A stretch of 64,000 nt of DNA from Ceriagrion tenellum (taxonomy: Eukaryota > Arthropoda > Insecta > Odonata > Coenagrionidae), in assembly GCA_963169105.1 (NCBI GenBank), contig OY720641.1, positions 75,157,496 to 75,221,495 on the forward strand, written 5' to 3'. The notes below the pieces were generated by a model. That model had not been told where the DNA came from. It worked only from the letters and a program-made list of their open reading frames with translations, and searched no databases. Each line of letters opens with the position of its first letter. Positions within the stretch are counted from its first letter, which is position 1. This document shows, piece by piece, positions 1 to 11,275 of the stretch. The position numbers were made by a program, and so were the translations under genes.

Positions 1-348
1 TAATATCAACAACTTTCCATAGTAACGTCTTCTGCTTACAAACACGGGTACTTATTGAACCACCCTCGTATTCCTCACCATTCATTTAACATAAATATTT
101 AAGTTATATTAAACATTCTCTCATATAGCTTCAATCATTTTTCATCAACATCGTGTTACAGTATACTATATTATTGTTTATAGCGCGCTTAGTTACGGTG
201 AAAAATGAGCATCGAAAACATCGAGAACTATTCAGCAGAACCGTTCATATTTATTTTTCCGCGGGATTGTCGCCAAATCTCTTACCCAGGCGTCCCCTGG
301 CTGGTTATTACCCAGGTAAGGTTTATGAATCGCTCAGCGTAGGGGACC

Positions 349-391
349 CCTAGGTGTTACCTGGCTAGGGGATACCCAGGTAACCCCTAGG
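349..391. repeat. Short inverted repeat (hairpin)
   Basis: Two 16-nt arms (349-364 and 376-391) are reverse complements with one mismatch, around an 11-nt loop. Each arm ends in CCTAGG and contains the GTTACCTGG/CCAGGTAAC pair. A related near-palindrome, TTACCCAGGTAA, lies at 308-319, so the motif recurs locally. A TATA-like string (TATAAATA, 400-407) follows closely. This could be the fold-back end of a decayed transposon or a regulatory palindrome; the sequence does not decide. Confidence 0.8.
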
Positions 392-509
392 AATACGCCT
401 ATAAATACGGGCATAAGTTCTCCAAGAGTACAAGATGGAAATAAATAAGTCGCAGACTAAACACTTAGAATGCGGAAGAAAAAAAGCTGAATGCAGAAGT
501 CACATAGAG

Positions 510-905
510 GGGTGAGAAATTATACCAAGTGCATCACTTCACCAAGGATGTACCATCACGGGGGACGGAAGAAGTACAGCGGATATCAAGCGAGAAATTG
601 CATAAGCTAAGAAAGAGTTCATGGTAAAAAGACAACTACCGTGTTTAAGAAAATTGGACTAAAAATGAGAATAGTATGTTAAAACATTAGAAGAAGTAGA
701 TGAGGAAAGACCATGGGGATCACAACAGAAAAAAGAACCAGATGCATTGGGTACACTTTGAGGCAAGATTGAGCTAGTGCAAAATGTAATTGAAGGAAAA
801 ATAGAGGGAACAGTACCAAAAGGAATACCTAGGAAAGAATACAGAGGACAAATAAATAAGAAAGTACATAAAAACTACCAGAAAGTAAGCTAACGAGGAA
901 GGATG
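510..905 (+). pseudogene. Dead LINE fragment, C-terminal end of an endonuclease/reverse-transcriptase polyprotein
   Basis: Translation in shifting + frames gives peptides typical of the C-terminus of insect LINE endonuclease-reverse transcriptases. From 561 one frame reads GDGRSTADIKREIA, then a TAA stop, then AKKEFMVKRQL, matching the post-palm 'DGR...DI..RI..AK..F' region. From 740 another frame reads RCIGYTLRQD, the 'R+IGHILRHD' motif. From 777 a third reads VQNVIEGKIEG and continues through an RGRPRK-like stretch to a TAA at about 891-893. The usual tract between these blocks, with its WSVALYG/ETW motif, is missing, so there is an internal deletion as well as frameshifts and stops. The clade is uncertain; the motifs suit RTE/R4-like elements, not the jockey-like fragment just downstream. 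Assignment rests on remembered family motifs, not on a search. Confidence 0.7.
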
Positions 906-1034
906 GAGGGCTAGATTCAACTAATCTTAAGATTTAAAAACTAATGATGGTGGACTTCATGAACTTCATATCACGCTACTTACGACGGTAATGACTTCTG
1001 TGTCAATTTGTCGCCATTTGCCGTCAATTTGTGT

Positions 1035-1915
1035 GATACCTGGAAACTTAACCTAAACCTTGGAAAATGCAGCATCATGACTCTAGCTCTGAAAAAAAAA
1101 CCCTGACTTTCAACTACACAATTAACTCAACTCCCTTAAACAAAGTGACAACCATGAAAGACCTAGGCGTTTTAACAGATCAAAAGCTAAATTACTCCGA
1201 CCACATTCAGACTGTAAAAAATAAAGCGATGTCCCTATTAGGCCTTCTTTACCGCTTCACAGAAATTAAAGATCCAATAGCACTCCATTCCTACTACTCA
1301 ACAATTGTCCTTCCCATAGTAATATATTGTTCCCCAATTTGATCTATGTCAGCCCCAATAAATCTAAAATCCCTCGATTGCGTCTCTCACTTCTTTGCCA
1401 AAATAGTCAAGCACAGAGTCCCACATTTCCGTAATATGTCCTCAAACGCTGTGCTGTCCTCTCTTTCCATTTCTAACCTCGAAAACCACAGACTTAAAAT
1501 GGATTTAAAACTCCTCCACAATACCCTTAACTCGACCATTGATTGCCCTGAACTGCTTTCTCTCTTCAACTTCAGGGTACCAACTCGATCCACCCGCACC
1601 CATACTCTACTCCATCTGCCTATTCCTAGGATATCTCTCACCAAGCGCTCACCTTTATTTCGCCTCCCATCCCTTCTAAATTCACTCCCCCACACTATCG
1701 ATCCTTTTTATTTACCATGTAACTATTTCACCACCCAAGCGATATCCCACCTGTCAACGAATTAAATATTTCCCCTTTCCATGTTGGGCTCTCGTTGCTT
1801 ATTTTTATGCTGTTATTGTGTTTTTGTCCTCTTTTTTGTTTTTTGTTATATGTTTACCAAAAATTGGCGCTATTGCTGTATGTGAACAATTTTTTTAAAT
1901 AAATAAATAAATCTC
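1035..1915 (+). pseudogene. 5'-truncated, inactivated non-LTR retrotransposon (jockey/CR1-like) 3' end
   Basis: This is the region downstream of the reverse-transcriptase palm plus the 3' UTR. From 1041 the frame reads WKLNLNLGKCSIM, the 'W...LN..K' motif. It shifts frame in a nine-A run (1092-1100) and continues with TMKDLGVLTDQKLNYSDHI, the classic KDLGV..D..L....HI block. YCSPI is followed by TGA (1340-1342), exactly where these elements usually carry Trp, so a TGG has probably become TGA. The same frame resumes at 1346 and runs to 1765, covering the basic C-terminal domain (NLENHRLKMDL..LHNTLN). An AT-rich 3' UTR follows, ending in TTTTTTAAATAAATAAATAAATC at about 1890-1913, a tandem-repeat LINE tail. 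Endonuclease and catalytic palm are absent, so this is a dead insertion. Clade is uncertain within the jockey/CR1 group. Confidence 0.85.
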
Positions 1916-2410
1916 TAAATGTAATGCAAGAGCAACAAATTTTCCCAGCTCATTTGCATCGCACTCTAAAATTGGAGAGCGCAATGAAAATCAGCACGCA
2001 TCTTGTCAGCACATGCCTTCCAATGTGATTCCTTTAATTGAGAATGCATTGATACTCATCAATCAATAAATAAGAAATTCAATTATAGCCAGTTTAGAAA
2101 TTAACCGTCGGATCTGGTTCGAACACAAATGATAATCGCCATGGAACTTTTCCCTAAAACACATATCATGGCTCAATATTAATTACCTAGCGCATTTTTC
2201 ATTTTCCCATGCCCAAATCAAGTTTTTTAAATCCATTAAAAAAACTAAAACAATAAGTAAGTCAGAAATATGAGCACAAAATATAATTTTAATGACAGGT
2301 AAAGCCTCACCGTTAATTTAAAAACGACTTACTGTCGAATGAACGGGAGACTATAAATTCAGCTCAAGGATAATATGATCATAAGCTGTGTACAGTTTAA
2401 TTGAAATTAA
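1916..2410. other. AT-rich spacer, nothing recognised
   Basis: About 500 bases between the LINE tail and the Penelope-like terminal sequence. I see no coding signal, tandem repeat or terminal inverted repeat here. Confidence 0.5.
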
Positions 2411-2625
2411 TTAAAATGGCGGGAAAAAATAAATGTCTCCACCAATCAAAACCGGCCTGACCTGAGAGACATAACATATAAATACGGCACCTCGATACCC
2501 GGCATGAACGGCCCAGGTGACGATGAGAAAGTCTTTGAAAACTGAGACGACGACTGAAAATCGAGAAAAATGTTGAGGACCTTACCCAGACGTAACCCGA
2601 GAAAAATTTACTTCAACTGTGATCA
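2411..2625 (+). mobile_element. Candidate Penelope-like element terminal region (promoter plus 3'-type module)
   Basis: The order of signals resembles the LTR-like terminal region of Penelope-like elements. A CCAATCA string lies near 2443, a TATA-like TATAAATA at 2477-2484, then a CTGA-GA core and short hairpin at 2542-2563, a GAAAA string, and CCCAGACGTAACCCGAGAAA at about 2585. The last string matches, with changes, the GACCCGGATGGAAACCCGAG at 11229-11248 in the clearer Penelope relic. No coding sequence of the element remains. The assignment is an inference from shared architecture and from my memory of arthropod Penelope termini; an unrelated repeat carrying the same tail is possible. Confidence 0.5.
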
Positions 2626-5600
2626 CAAAGTGATTGGAACAGGAGCCAATCGAAATTTTCGCTGTCAAAAGTGGACTGCCGTGATATTACCGAAAGCCAT
2701 TACTGTAAAAGTTATAAGTTATCCATAAGTTTTAAAGTGTTCTAAAGTAAATAGTCCGTTCACGTCATCAATTTCACAGGATAAGAGTTCGATGGCATAA
2801 GAGTTTTCAAGCTAATTTAATTTTCGAATATATTTAAGCCTTTATGACTATTGTATTCCATCAGAATAGTAATAGCAAGTCATCATCGTGGAAAACAAAT
2901 TGCACTGTACTTATCGAGTTTTTCAGGAGTCCAATAGTACTTGGAAAATTCATACAAAGCAAAGTCCATGATTTCAACTGCAATGGCCTCTTTAAATACT
3001 TTTTCACCGGTGAAGAAAAACGTCCATCATATTCAACCCTATCACTAGTTACTACGTTACTTAGAATTGAAATTTTTTTTGCGTCCCCTACTATTTCGAG
3101 TAAACACATAATCCCACTGGACTTCGCCATACATAATGGAAAGGACATAAATAAGTAAAAAAACAAACCTTAAGGTTGCAGAGGAAAAGGATACGAAACC
3201 TGCCACTTGTATGGCGAGCTTAAAGAGGGGAGGGCAAAAAATATGATATATCGAAGGGGTGACATTTTTCATTCGGGGAAAAAAATGGTACGCAGCACGA
3301 AAAACCTCAAAATCAGGGGCATGAAAAAAATACGCCGGGAATAAAGGCTAAGCCTTGAGAAAAGAGGTTGAATAAATGCACTCGGATATTATTTTTTGTG
3401 CCTGCTCGCTAAAGTATTGGTGAACGAGAGATGAAGGAGTGGCTTTGGTTGATCGTGGGTGGGCTTATTGAAGAAAGATCGAAACTGGCTGAGTAGAATG
3501 TTTTTGGTAAGGATTAACTGGAGCGTGTATGGTGGTACTGGATAAGGGATGAGGGAACTGAGATGTTGACAAAAACTACACCTCGAAAATGGGACGCGAA
3601 TAAAAGAGGCACTGCCCATGATATGCCACGGAAGTTCTCTCAAAGTAAATAACAATATTGGGTCTCAGGTACTCAAATACAAAGGTTCCCACTCAGTCAT
3701 TTCAATCAGATAAAAGTAAACGAGGCATTTCCTTTATTTTGGAATTATTACCTCCAACGCAAAGTCAGCACTATATTTGCCACGGCTCTGCCTCCCGGAA
3801 CTAATCCCTTGTTTTTTCAGCCTTAAAAAGATATATCGGCTCAAGAAAGCAGAGGATGAAAATGAGTCAATAAAAGTAGATACTCTTCAAATGCACGCTG
3901 TACAAGCACCTTGGCAAATAAATAAAGATGAAAAGGAAATAAGGTAAGAATTATGGCTAGGAATTCATTAAATTCAGAAAATCATCAAGTCATAAAAGAG
4001 CGGCAAATATCGTCCATGAGTTCATTAAGCTGTGGAAAATGTATAATACCATGGTTTTGAGCCACATTTTGCCCAATATATATTTTTTATAGATAATTAT
4101 GTACGGCTGATACGCATTCAATGGAAGATAAAATCTCTATTGGATATCAAAGCGCTTTTAAGAAGTAATTAATGTAGCAGTCTGCTTCCAACTTCGGTGA
4201 GTCATCCAATCAAAGAGCTATCTTAGCGAGCCAAGTCCTAAATAATTTTATTTTGGTTCCTTTACCGCACTTTTTCTTTGTGCTCTGCAACTTTTACCCT
4301 ATAAGTCTCAAATCCACCCTATTATCTCTGAATTTGAGACCAATTTATCGCCCATTTAACGCTTTCACCAAAATCACCAGCAAATTAACTTATACTTACA
4401 ATTTACCTACTTATCACTGAACTCTTCCAGGGTAATTTATACGTCAATGTAGCTCATTTCGTCACATCCATCCAATTTCGCAATTCACACGATGGCCCAA
4501 CAACCATTGAGTTTCTTTAGCTGAGTGGCTCCACGAAGCAAGATCATTCGCAAACCTAACTGGATGAAGCACCTCCACGCCAGCCTTCATTCCTGCTTCG
4601 AGCTGTCACCACACCTCTCTCACCATTCTCCCGGCTTGAACGCTAACAAGCTCTGGCGACAGGGGACAAACTTCCCTTACCACGCTGCCTATCACTGTTC
4701 ATCTCAGTCTTCATCCGCAGCCATATTTGGGGCAGCGAATTGGACGTTTACTTGTCCAATCTACTTCCACATTCTACAACAAACCCTTTCACAGGGTATA
4801 CTACGCGAAATGAAAGAAACACCTTTTTCCAAACAGGTTCAGGAAGCTATAAGGTACCTCATTATTTTTTTACTCCTTTCAATTCAGTTTTCACAACTAC
4901 CTCTGCGCCAAGATTTTTACACAGAGCCCAAACGAAAAAGCTCAGCATCTTTTAGCCCGAGACCATTCCGCACATGTCAATGCAGAACCGTTGGAAAGAA
5001 ACTTATCCCCTGTGTAAAGCGCGACCATGTCAACCCGATTTAGTTGTTACATATTATAATTTACGTTGACACCAAATTTTCTCAGTTCTACGAATCTTTC
5101 GTCTAATCGGAACGCGCAATAAAAGGTGAAATGTCAACAATCAAGGTGAATTTAAGGGTTAAAAAAATTAGGCTATAAATATGTGCCGCAATGTTATTGA
5201 TAAACCATACACCTGTACACATATTGCCACCACGCATTGGCATTTGGAACTGATGTAAATGGATGGATAAAAATAATGATGTTGAGCGTAATAAAATTTA
5301 TTACAATCAGAACAATCCTAACTCAACAATAAACGGCGTCCGGAAAATTAACTTTAACGTTCAAGTGTATCACTTTTTAATTCATGGAATGTGTATGGAT
5401 ATGAGCCACGCTTACAATATAGCCGAGAACAATTTTATGATATAGCAAGCCATGCATCGCAAAAGACCATTAAGGGAGGAAAGGTAATTAAGTTTATTTT
5501 TAAATAGAGACCAATAGAGTAACACATTTTTGGCGATAAAAGTTGGATTTCGTCCTTTTTTAGTTTAATTTTTATAATGTATATTATTGAATTTTCTAGC

Positions 5601-6015
5601 TAAACAAACAGGATTTTGTATTTTTACAGTTATTTGATTAGCTAAAAAGGTTGTAAATCGGTAGCTGCACCATAGTTTCAAATGCTCTATTGATTGCTTG
5701 GATAAATTTTGCTCCTAATTATCAAACTTCTTTTAGCTTCCTTATTGCTAATACTCAATATGAACATCCCTCACCGTCTATTCCCATCCAAAGCTAAATC
5801 CTGGCCAGGTCACTGATTAAATCATGATAAGACAATTAAAGTAGAGCAATATTTCTCTAAGTGAGTTATTAGTTTTCGTGTTCCAAGTAGTTAATAGTTA
5901 CCATTCACCTAGTGGTGTCTTTTCGATTCCAATAAACATTTTTTTCTGTTGATTTCTCCTTAAAATAATCGATAGTTGGAGCCAACCTACGCAAGAGCAA
6001 ACGAGGGATGTACTC
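2626..6015. other. Unassigned AT-rich sequence
   Basis: I recognise no gene or transposon in this stretch. The longest open frame (4525-5043, +, 172 codons) opens with GTG and gives a low-complexity Ser/His/Pro-rich peptide with no domain I know. It is most likely chance. Small overlapping frames on both strands near 2844-3272 look equally non-coding. Confidence 0.5.
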
Positions 6016-6430
6016 AGACGGCCGGTAAGTTTTTGTTTGGATGACCGGGACAGCTTAACGAAGTCAGGGATGCCACCCCTGAAAGATTGAACGTTCCGGA
6101 CGCCCCGCCCCATCGTCAACCTTGTCGCTCGCATCCCATCCCGGAGAGAAAGAGGGGTTGGGTGATGGGGAGGGGAAGAGTGAAAGGTTGGAAGGCGTGC
6201 ATGACCCGAGCGAAGTGCCCCGTCTTCCCGTCTGGCGCATTCAAATTTTTTTGCCATAATATCCCAAGCCCCTCCCGAAAACTATCCCCCCCCCTCCCAC
6301 CAAGGGTCACCAGTTTTGGCATTACAATTCCCTCCGTTCACTCCCTCAACGTTTCCCAGCCTATAGGGGGCGCCTACACCCCTAGCAGTGAAACACTGTT
6401 TCCACCTGCTACCCGGACTAGGATCCATTA
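6016..6430. other. GC-rich islet
   Basis: A block of about 400 bases is clearly richer in G+C and CpG than the surrounding DNA. It has pyrimidine-rich runs such as the C tract near 6288. Short open frames occur on both strands (5898-6257 minus, 6087-6431 plus) but no peptide is recognisable. It could be a regulatory region, a UTR exon or a decayed GC-rich repeat. I cannot tell these apart from the sequence. Confidence 0.35.
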
Positions 6431-9400
6431 ATCTTAATCTACTCCTCTTTGGCATTCCCTTTCACGAAAGGTTGGCCCTTCTCCCCCTTTCTTCCACCAA
6501 CATCCCTATTGCATACCATCTACAACTATATCCTCGGTGTAGACCATCTAGGCTGGGAAGCGGGGCAGGAATTTCAATGACACCAGCTATTACAGTCTTA
6601 TGGATGATTAAAAGCACTTGATTCCTTAGACAGTTATATTTTTTAGTTTATGTATATTAAGCAATGATTCAGTTGCCTCATCAAACTAAGCGACAAAAAA
6701 TAAACACTCAAACCAATCAGTTCCACAGCTCAACATTTTTGTTTCCCTGTACATTTCTATAACTCAATGCCTGCGTTCTTCCTAAATATTTTGAGGGACC
6801 TCCACCCATGTCCATTAAAGTACTAAAGCTCACTTAACTCTTTCTCAAAGGATTTCCCAGAAACAAGTCGAAACTTCTTTGAGCTTGATCGAGTTCTTCA
6901 TTCATATTTCCCTCCAATTTATCTCAAACACTTCATGAGATTCTTAGAGCAATCTTGATAATGGAAAATATTTCATCAGATGAAAATTTTTCCCTGATTT
7001 TCTCGTTAACTTAGCATTCTACATTCTCATTTTCCTCCGTCTTTCCTGCGGCTTCGCGCAGACGAGAGAAAGTATATGCATCCGAAGCATGATTCGTTTA
7101 CTCCTCACCAAGCCTCTCTAAGAGCCTAGACGATCACGAGGTTGGTAAACAGTGAAACCTTTGAGTTGGGCACGCGATTCATCGTGTGTCACGCGATGAT
7201 GAAACTAGATCCTTTAGACGCCGTCCATCGGCGTGTGAAACTATCGGTGGCACCAATTCCTTGGCAACCGAGCACTACTTAACTATCACGCGCTGTCAAA
7301 GGATATGCGCCAAGGTCATATCTTTGAGAACGTCAGGCTGGCGATTAAGTTGCCATCAACTACGGTTTCCTCAAAATATCCAATAAATCGACGTCCAGTC
7401 TCACAAAAGACTTTAATTGAACCCCTACAGTGATTTTTCTGCCAGCTCTCGAGAACAAGGTTTTCAAGAAAAATGCCAATGTAAACTACAGGTCACCTGA
7501 ACTTCATTTCCTTTATTTTACCGATTTCGTAAGAAACAGCGCGACTAAAGGATCATTTTCATGACATTCCATCAACTATCTCTGGCTCCAAACGCTCTCC
7601 AATCTACAGACTGAAACCAACCCGCATCAAATTATGCTCAAATATGGCCCTGAATTCAAACTATGCTGGTTTGTTCAAATGATTTACTCGACGAGAAAAT
7701 TTCAGGATATACTAAGGGAATGAGCTCTATTTAAAAGAAATGCTTTGTTAAGGTGGCAAACTTCGGATATGATGACATTTTCTGAAGGGATTTCATCATC
7801 ACTAATACATGGGAGGTAATAGCAATCAAAAGGGTAAACTGTTGCTTGGTAGCGCTTCCAGTGCAAACCTCCAATTCTGTCCCGTAACACAAAGGGTTCA
7901 TTTCCCAAAAAAATCTGCAATTTAAGATTGCAAATCCAACATTATTTTAAATATTTTTTAAGATTTCAAATTATTTCCAAGCAATAGAGTCATATAAATG
8001 CAGCTAAATCATTTCAGCTATAGTTTCAGGGAAGAAAAAGGTTGATTATAATTTGATGTACGTTATGGGTCAACTTGTACCTATCCTCAGGGATGTAATG
8101 CGAGTGATGGAATGCTCACTGAAAAATTCACGCATTGCGTATCTAATTGCCCTTGGTCCAGGAGCATCGTTACATGCACTAAAATGGAGGACTTCCTTCG
8201 CAAAAATAACCCTGCACTGCAGTCCTTATATGACACTAGAGGTAGTAATTCTTCTTCTAAATTCTGTGCCAGAAACCTGGGTCCTATGAGCATTAACTTA
8301 ACGTTTTGGTTCACAATATGTACGCATACCATATGAGTTTGTGAAACTGCAGCAACAACGCATTCCTGTTATCTTAATTCTGCAGGGTCAATAAATGGAA
8401 ATCCGTCTTTGAAAAATGTTTCCTTAATATTTTGGAAAATCTATTGAAAGACCTTCAATGTAAACGATTTTGGTTTTCACTTACAATTACGCTTACGTAA
8501 ACTTTAAGGCAAGATATTTCTAGTTTGAAATATTAACATGAAAAAGTGAAATATGTAGTAGTTTTCCATCTTTTTCAGGAGTCTAGACGGAATGGAATGA
8601 AGGATATCTTAAGTATTTCCGCTTTTTTCCCATTATTTCATAGAGAGAATATATTTTACGAATTTTTAGTGAGAATACCTTCTGATTTCAAAATTTCTCT
8701 TCATTACTGGGGATATTCTAATTTCAGATAGATTTTGGGCACTTTTTTCAAAGACTGAATTCATAGGTGATTACGTGGCACCATTATGCACCTATTCTTT
8801 CTTTAGGGGTCACTTACACAGCAGAAGCTGATCGAGGGTGGGAACGCCTGAGCCAGTTACCAACCAAAAGAATGTGACCACACTGTTTATGTCTGCAGCT
8901 ACGAGCCAGTAATAAATGCCTTCTTTATACATGCAGAGATCTACGATTATTTAATAGAATTACATTAAAACAAAAATTTTGCAGTAAAAATGCCACCGAG
9001 ATACCTCGAGTTGAAAAATTACAGCTTCATACCAGACTAAAATCAATATCATAGAAATCTAAAAGAAAATATTATGTTCTGGGATATTTTACTAAAAACG
9101 TTTAATTATTAACTATTTCCATGTTTGAGGGACATATTATTGTAGATAAAGGCACCATACATTCAGCATAAATAAAATGAGTTTCTATGAATTACAGAAC
9201 AAAAGGCAGCTTTACGCCAAACAATTCATTCCATTTTGAGCTACATTGATGCATTTAAAGCTACCTTCCATTTTAAGCTACATTGGGTAAAGCTTCACTT
9301 TCCAATTGATAAAAATATGAGGTCATCTAAGTGCGATATACTCAATAGGTAAAAGGGTAAAATAATAAAATAAACTTGAGTGAAAAAATGTTGTCAATAC

Positions 9401-9654
9401 TCCTCAAATCCTGAAATTCTGCCTGTTTCTGATTTAAACTGCGTCATGACGTTATGTATTTTTTGTAAATATGGTCAAGAGTATAACTTGCGGCATTCAA
9501 AGGCCAAAGTCTTTAATAATGCCTCACTGTCACGAACTGCGAGGTGAGCCACGTGCAAATGGTTTACGGCAATTTAACAAGCGAAATACGAAAGGAGATG
9601 AATGAGATATCATTTCATTTTCACTCGCCATGCGTGGTTAATATGGAGTAAAAA
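6431..9654. other. Unassigned AT-rich sequence
   Basis: I recognise no gene, RNA or transposon here. Overlapping open frames on both strands at 8053-8336 (up to 81 codons) encode peptides I do not recognise. Their coexistence in three frames suggests a locally stop-poor stretch, not a gene. Confidence 0.5.
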
Positions 9655-9745
9655 ACAACCAGGGTGGGCAGTGAATAAAGCCCCGACGTTTCTTTTAGCT
9701 GTAATGAGCCTAACTATAGGGAGGCCCTCATCCTTCTGAAAAGGC
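9655..9745 (-). mobile_element. Penelope/SINE-like 3' terminal module, degenerate
   Basis: On the minus strand this reads CAGAAGGATGAGGGCC, a short imperfect hairpin, AGAAACGTCGGGGC and then TTTATTCACTGCCC. The GAAACGTCGG string after a GAAG/GATG core and hairpin is the kind of 3' module seen in the Penelope-like relic at 11165-11260. No flanking coding sequence was found. The call is tentative because the module is short. Confidence 0.35.
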
Positions 9746-10894
9746 GATACGCACGCTTTTCAACATAGATGTCCTTGAAAAGTCTCTTCACATTTTTTTT
9801 CCTGAAACCCAATTTGTCCTCCGCCCTTCACCCGACCCTTCCGCTGCGGAACACCAGACGTACTCTTTCCCATCATGCCCTACGGTGGCATGCAACAAAG
9901 TAATCTTTCCCGACTCAAAACCAATTAATGTCGCTCCGCTCTGAAGGTGAAGCCCTCACTCTTCGCGCTGCAAGAGAACACAGGTTTTTAATAAGGTTAC
10001 CCCACCATGAAAATAAAAAAGAACAAATCCCATTTCTTTATTTTTTCACTTTGAGAACTTCTATTGTTTATCCGCGTCCAGAAGGAAACGACCCCGGAAT
10101 CCAGAAAAGTACATACACAAACCGAACGTAAAGGTTAGCAGGTTTTTACGTTTCTTCGGAAACACCTACACTTAATATCCCCATTTGTTGAGCAAAATAA
10201 TAAATTTACTTCTTCTTTTATTGGGCAGTCGTTTTTTGACGTATAATTTTCCAGTGTTGGACTAAAAATAAAATATGGGATAGGAGTTACACGTTAAATA
10301 TGCAGTGAGACTATTACGAGCTTTCCTACTCCATATTTGTTTATACTAATTAAACTTTTCTCCGACCCTTATGGCAAAATGAACAAAAGATCTGTCCGTG
10401 GCGAGCTAAATATAGATTTCAAAGGTTAAGCGCTCTGCTAAAATGTGTCAATTTAGCAAAACATTTATGGAATATATCATTTTTGCATCTACTGATCCAT
10501 AGTTCTAAACAATGATAATTTCAGTTGTAATAACCAAAGGTTGCAGCTAATTTAAACGCTTGATCTAGAATGGATCTGAAAAGGCTTAATATTATACATA
10601 AATATTTCAATTGGCCCCATATATTACTGCAATGCCCCTCTGGGGTCCAAACAGAACAGAATTCAACCAAGTGTATACCTTAGTGAGAGCATGGATATTT
10701 ACAAGGAAAACAAATAGAGAAAAACATTTTGTAATTTTCAGAAATTGTAAGCTTTGTAAGTAGGCATCGTCAAGAAAGAATAGGAACTATGACAGAAATC
10801 AGTATTTTTTTCAATCCACAAATTTCAGCTTCAAATCGTTGTGTCTTCTTTCAACGAAACGAACGAATCTTTCAACTAAAGTCCACACTGTGGA
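9746..10894. other. Unassigned AT-rich sequence
   Basis: I see nothing recognisable. Short open frames at 9928-10131 and 10789-10977 (+) have no known features; the second overlaps the start of the Penelope relic in another frame. Confidence 0.5.
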
Positions 10895-11275
10895 TCTTCG
10901 TTGAAAGTGCACAGGGTGGACTTGGATTCAACGAAGGTCCTTTGCCGCGAAAGAAGCTATTGGGACCGGATTATTAAGGATGCCATTGAAATTAAACTGG
11001 AAAAAAGAAAAATGAACCGTGACAGTGGGTTCCACCTGAGTAACGCGTGGAGACCAATCCTGAAGTCGATAGAGGAGGAGCGACATAAGAGAGCCAATCA
11101 TGTTATTGCGCGGGAAAACCAACGACACCGGACACGTATATAGAGCGGCCGATTCCCTGTCATCGCCACTTCATCCCTGAATACGGTAGCGGAGTAAGCT
11201 GCTGAAACATGTCGGAGATAACTCCTTTGACCCGGATGGAAACCCGAGAAATCTATCTCCAAAATGTAAAATGCT
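10895..11275 (+). pseudogene. Penelope-like retroelement relic: C-terminal coding end and 3' terminal sequence
   Basis: The + frame through 10901-11143 reads VDLDSTKVLCRERSYWDR, then IIKDAIEIK, NRDSGFHLSNAWRPILK and a basic tail to a stop at 11141-11143. The pattern 'yW.R...EAIEI...NRD.G..LS.AW.P' is characteristic of the extreme C-terminus of Penelope-like polyproteins, downstream of the GIY-YIG endonuclease. The reverse-transcriptase and GIY-YIG cores are absent, so this is a 5'-truncated copy. Downstream lie a TATATA string (11137-11142), a CTGAAT core with a G+C hairpin (11177-11202), GAAACATGTCGG, and GACCCGGATGGAAACCCGAG (11229-11248), the usual terminal string of this group as I remember it. 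The frame is open across about 80 codons, so the copy may be fairly young. Identification is from motif memory, without a database search. Confidence 0.8.

Noticed and set aside
4525..5043. 172-codon open frame
   Set aside because: Opens with GTG, with a Ser/His/Pro-rich peptide, no known motif and AT-rich non-coding surroundings.
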